Shown here in pieces: positions 61,741-64,000 of a stretch of 64,000 bases of DNA (positions within the stretch are counted from its first letter, which is position 1; every line of letters begins with the position of its first letter). This DNA comes from Paragordius varius (taxonomy: Eukaryota > Nematomorpha), in the NCBI GenBank assembly GCA_964247055.1, contig OZ176052.1, forward strand, positions 1,798,001 to 1,862,000. Reading direction: 5' to 3'. Below the pieces are notes generated by a model. The model was given only the letters and a program-made list of their open reading frames with translations. It ran no database searches and was not told the DNA's origin. Position numbers and translations under genes: made by a program.

Positions 61741-62869
61741 ATATATCTTTCTAAGTTTAACGTATTTCAAAATACAAGGCAGCATCCAACCATGCAAAGA
61801 TGTTTTTAAAAACAGATGCCGTGCCAAGATAAATAGGAAAATGGAGGGTTTACCTACATAAGTTTATATGTTTTTGCCATAGAAAAAAGGCCGTTATATT
61901 ATTTTAACATTTTTTTCCTTTTTACAATACATATTCAAATTGATCGTTTTGATATATTTAATATTTTTACCACAAAAAGAATATTTTTATAAGATATTAT
62001 CATAACCATTTATAGGACTCAATGAGAATATGCATTTAAAACAATAATTTGACTGATGTTTTGGAATCGAATTCGCAATTTTTTGATTCCGGGGGTTGCA
62101 TTAAGATATAAAAACAGTTCTTGATCAAATGATTTGGGAAGTCGCTTTAAAGTTTAATTCTGGTTCATTATTTTTGTTAATAATAATTGGGTTTCATTTT
62201 TTGCCACCATTCTCATTAAGATAGTTGCCTTTCGTTAAAGGTAATAAAATTAACTATTGCTAAGTATTTTACATTTGGAATTGAAATTTCCTTTTTTAAC
62301 ATATTTTTCATTATTGGGAACACTAATTTTATTTTACTTTGTATAAAATAATTCACTACGTTTCTATTATTTTCTTTACCTTATTTTGATTTCTTTTGAG
62401 TTGTCTTAACCTATAGATATCTATTTCAAGAGTAAAAATAAAATTATCCTTATTTTCTTAATATAGACATAAAAATACCATAAACAAATGTTAAAAATAG
62501 GGTAACAAAATTTAAATTTTAAACAATGATTATTTCAAAATTAAAATATTTGTTTTTAGAGAACGATACCGTGGATAAAACGATTTATAAAAAAACTAAT
62601 AGCTCCGGTTCTATATAAACGGTTTCGTTTGAATCCCGATATAAATTCTATTGTAATTTTGAGAATCTTTTAAACAAAAGAAAATTCAAACTAATTGCAC
62701 TCCAATCTTAGTTCCGATTTTAAACTAACTCGATGTTTAATAGACATCCAAAACTGAATATATCATATAAATATATAATTATCAAATCAAAAAAATTTAT
62801 TTACAATATTGTAATAATAACAAAATCATTAACTAAATACATATATTAAAAACATTATCATAAAAGATG
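61741..62869. other. AT-rich spacer, homologous to 22217-23299
   Basis: No gene or RNA is visible. Alignable phrases such as TTGCACTCCAATCT and TTTACAATATTGTAATAATA also occur after copy A. Confidence 0.5.
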
Positions 62870-64000
62870 TTTAAAGGATTTTGGTTGAAGGGTAGGTAAA
62901 TGTAAGTTGTGTGAAAATATAAATCAGAGATGTGTTGAGTTTGAGAAGATATATGTAAGGTGAGGTGTGATGATAAATGTTAGGATATTTTGTAGGAAGG
63001 AGAGAGTTTAAAGATGTGTTGATGTAAGTTAAGAGAATATTGGAATAATTAATAAAATAAAAAATATCAAATATAAAAAATGAAAATGCTAAAAAAGTAA
63101 ATAGGAGAGGTGTGATGTAATGGGTGTGTGAGATGTAAGGTGATGTTTAATGCGACGATAAATGTTAGGAGATTTCGTAAAGATAGGGATGTAATGTAAG
63201 GGAATATAAATTAAGGGAATATAAATTAAAAATATTTTTATATAAATAAAAAGTATCCAAAAATGAGATTTGATGAGTTTGAGGATGTAATTGTAAGGTG
63301 AGATGTGATGATAAATGTTAGGTATATATATAACATAAAAATATATTCACATATGTTAAAAAGTATCCAAAAGTGTTTAGTTTGAGAATGTCAATGTAAG
63401 GTGAGGTGTGAAGATAAATGTTAGGTATATCGTAAGGATAAGGGAATTCGAAGTAAAAATATATTCATATATAATAAGAAGTGTCCAAAAATGAGATTTG
63501 ATGAGGTTGATGATGTATATGTAAGGTGAGGTGATTTTGTTAGATAGGGTAAAGCAAGGGAATATGGGAATATAAAATGAGGGAATATAAAGTAAAAATA
63601 TATTAATATATTATAAAAAGTATCCAAAAATGAGATTTTTGATGATGTATATGTAAGGTGAGGTGCGATGTAATGGTAAATGGTAGGTGATTTTGTAAAG
63701 ATAGGGATTTAAGGGAATGTGGGAATATAAATAAATAAAATCAAAAAATATTAATCAAATATAAAAATATAGTGAAATAAAGAGTAAATTGGAGAGAGGT
63801 GATGTGTGGGTGGGTGAATGAGATGTAAGGTGAGCGTTTAATCAGAGGTGATTTTGTAAGTGTGTTGATGTAAATTAAGGTAATATAGGAATAAAATTTA
63901 AATAAAATAAAAAATAAATCCATTTATGGTATAAAGAATATAGTATCCAAAAATAATGTAGAGAAATGTGATGAGTTTGTTGTATGTAAGGTAAGATGAG
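62870..64000. repeat. Degenerate satellite array after copy B, running off the window
   Basis: Same phrases as after copy A: GTAAGGTGAGGTGTGATG, AAAAAGTATCCAAAAATGAG and AAAGATAGGGATGTAATG. The order of units also matches the start of the first array, so it belongs to the duplicated block. Confidence 0.8.

Noticed and set aside
1-64000. tRNA, rRNA or other structured RNA genes
   Set aside because: No stretch with the required stems and conserved boxes was recognised by eye in either strand; a covariance-model scan would be decisive.

Overview
The window is animal nuclear DNA. It is extremely AT-rich, its genes are split into dozens of short exons by small AT-rich introns, and it is littered with miniature inverted-repeat elements, LINE fragments and a hAT transposon. 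The species cannot be named from the sequence; the strong Asn/Ile/Lys bias of the proteins fits a fast-evolving, AT-rich invertebrate.

The main content is one large gene present twice in direct tandem. Copy A covers 211-20760 (its first two exons would lie before base 1). Copy B is complete, 35625-60313, with 40 exons whose splice phases all fit and which encode about 2661 residues. The exon-by-exon translation matches what I recall of ARFGEF3/BIG3, the large HEAT-repeat relative of the BIG-type ARF guanine-exchange factors with a degenerate Sec7 region; this rests on memory, not on a search. Exons are well kept between the copies (roughly 85-100% amino-acid identity by exon), while introns have drifted and gained or lost insertions. 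Thirty-eight homologous exons are open in both. The one suspicious spot is intron 28 of copy B, reduced to 20 bases with no GT donor.

Between the copies lies a small minus-strand gene (about 31022 to 25251). Five exons are well supported, with a possible first exon. Two adjacent exons are a visible duplication: each carries a KxVxF-like (PP1-docking-type) motif followed by Q-Y-F-x-W-T-P. The predicted C-terminus is ETRV, a class I PDZ-ligand form. All introns are phase 1. I recognise no family for it. One of its introns holds a 3.4-kb hAT element with perfect 8-bp target duplications and a tail-to-tail inverted partial transposase inside.

Each BIG3 copy is followed by the same 3' flank: three inverted-repeat elements, then a G-rich-strand satellite (23300-25160 and 62870 to the window end). 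Copy B alone received two young 5'-truncated LINE insertions. The second (52643-53691) carries at its 5' end an unspliced piece of BIG3 intron 24/exon 25, so it looks like a LINE-host chimera. The spacer 31023-35624 holds degraded repeats, a GGTTCC-rich hAT-like element and two unexplained open stretches.
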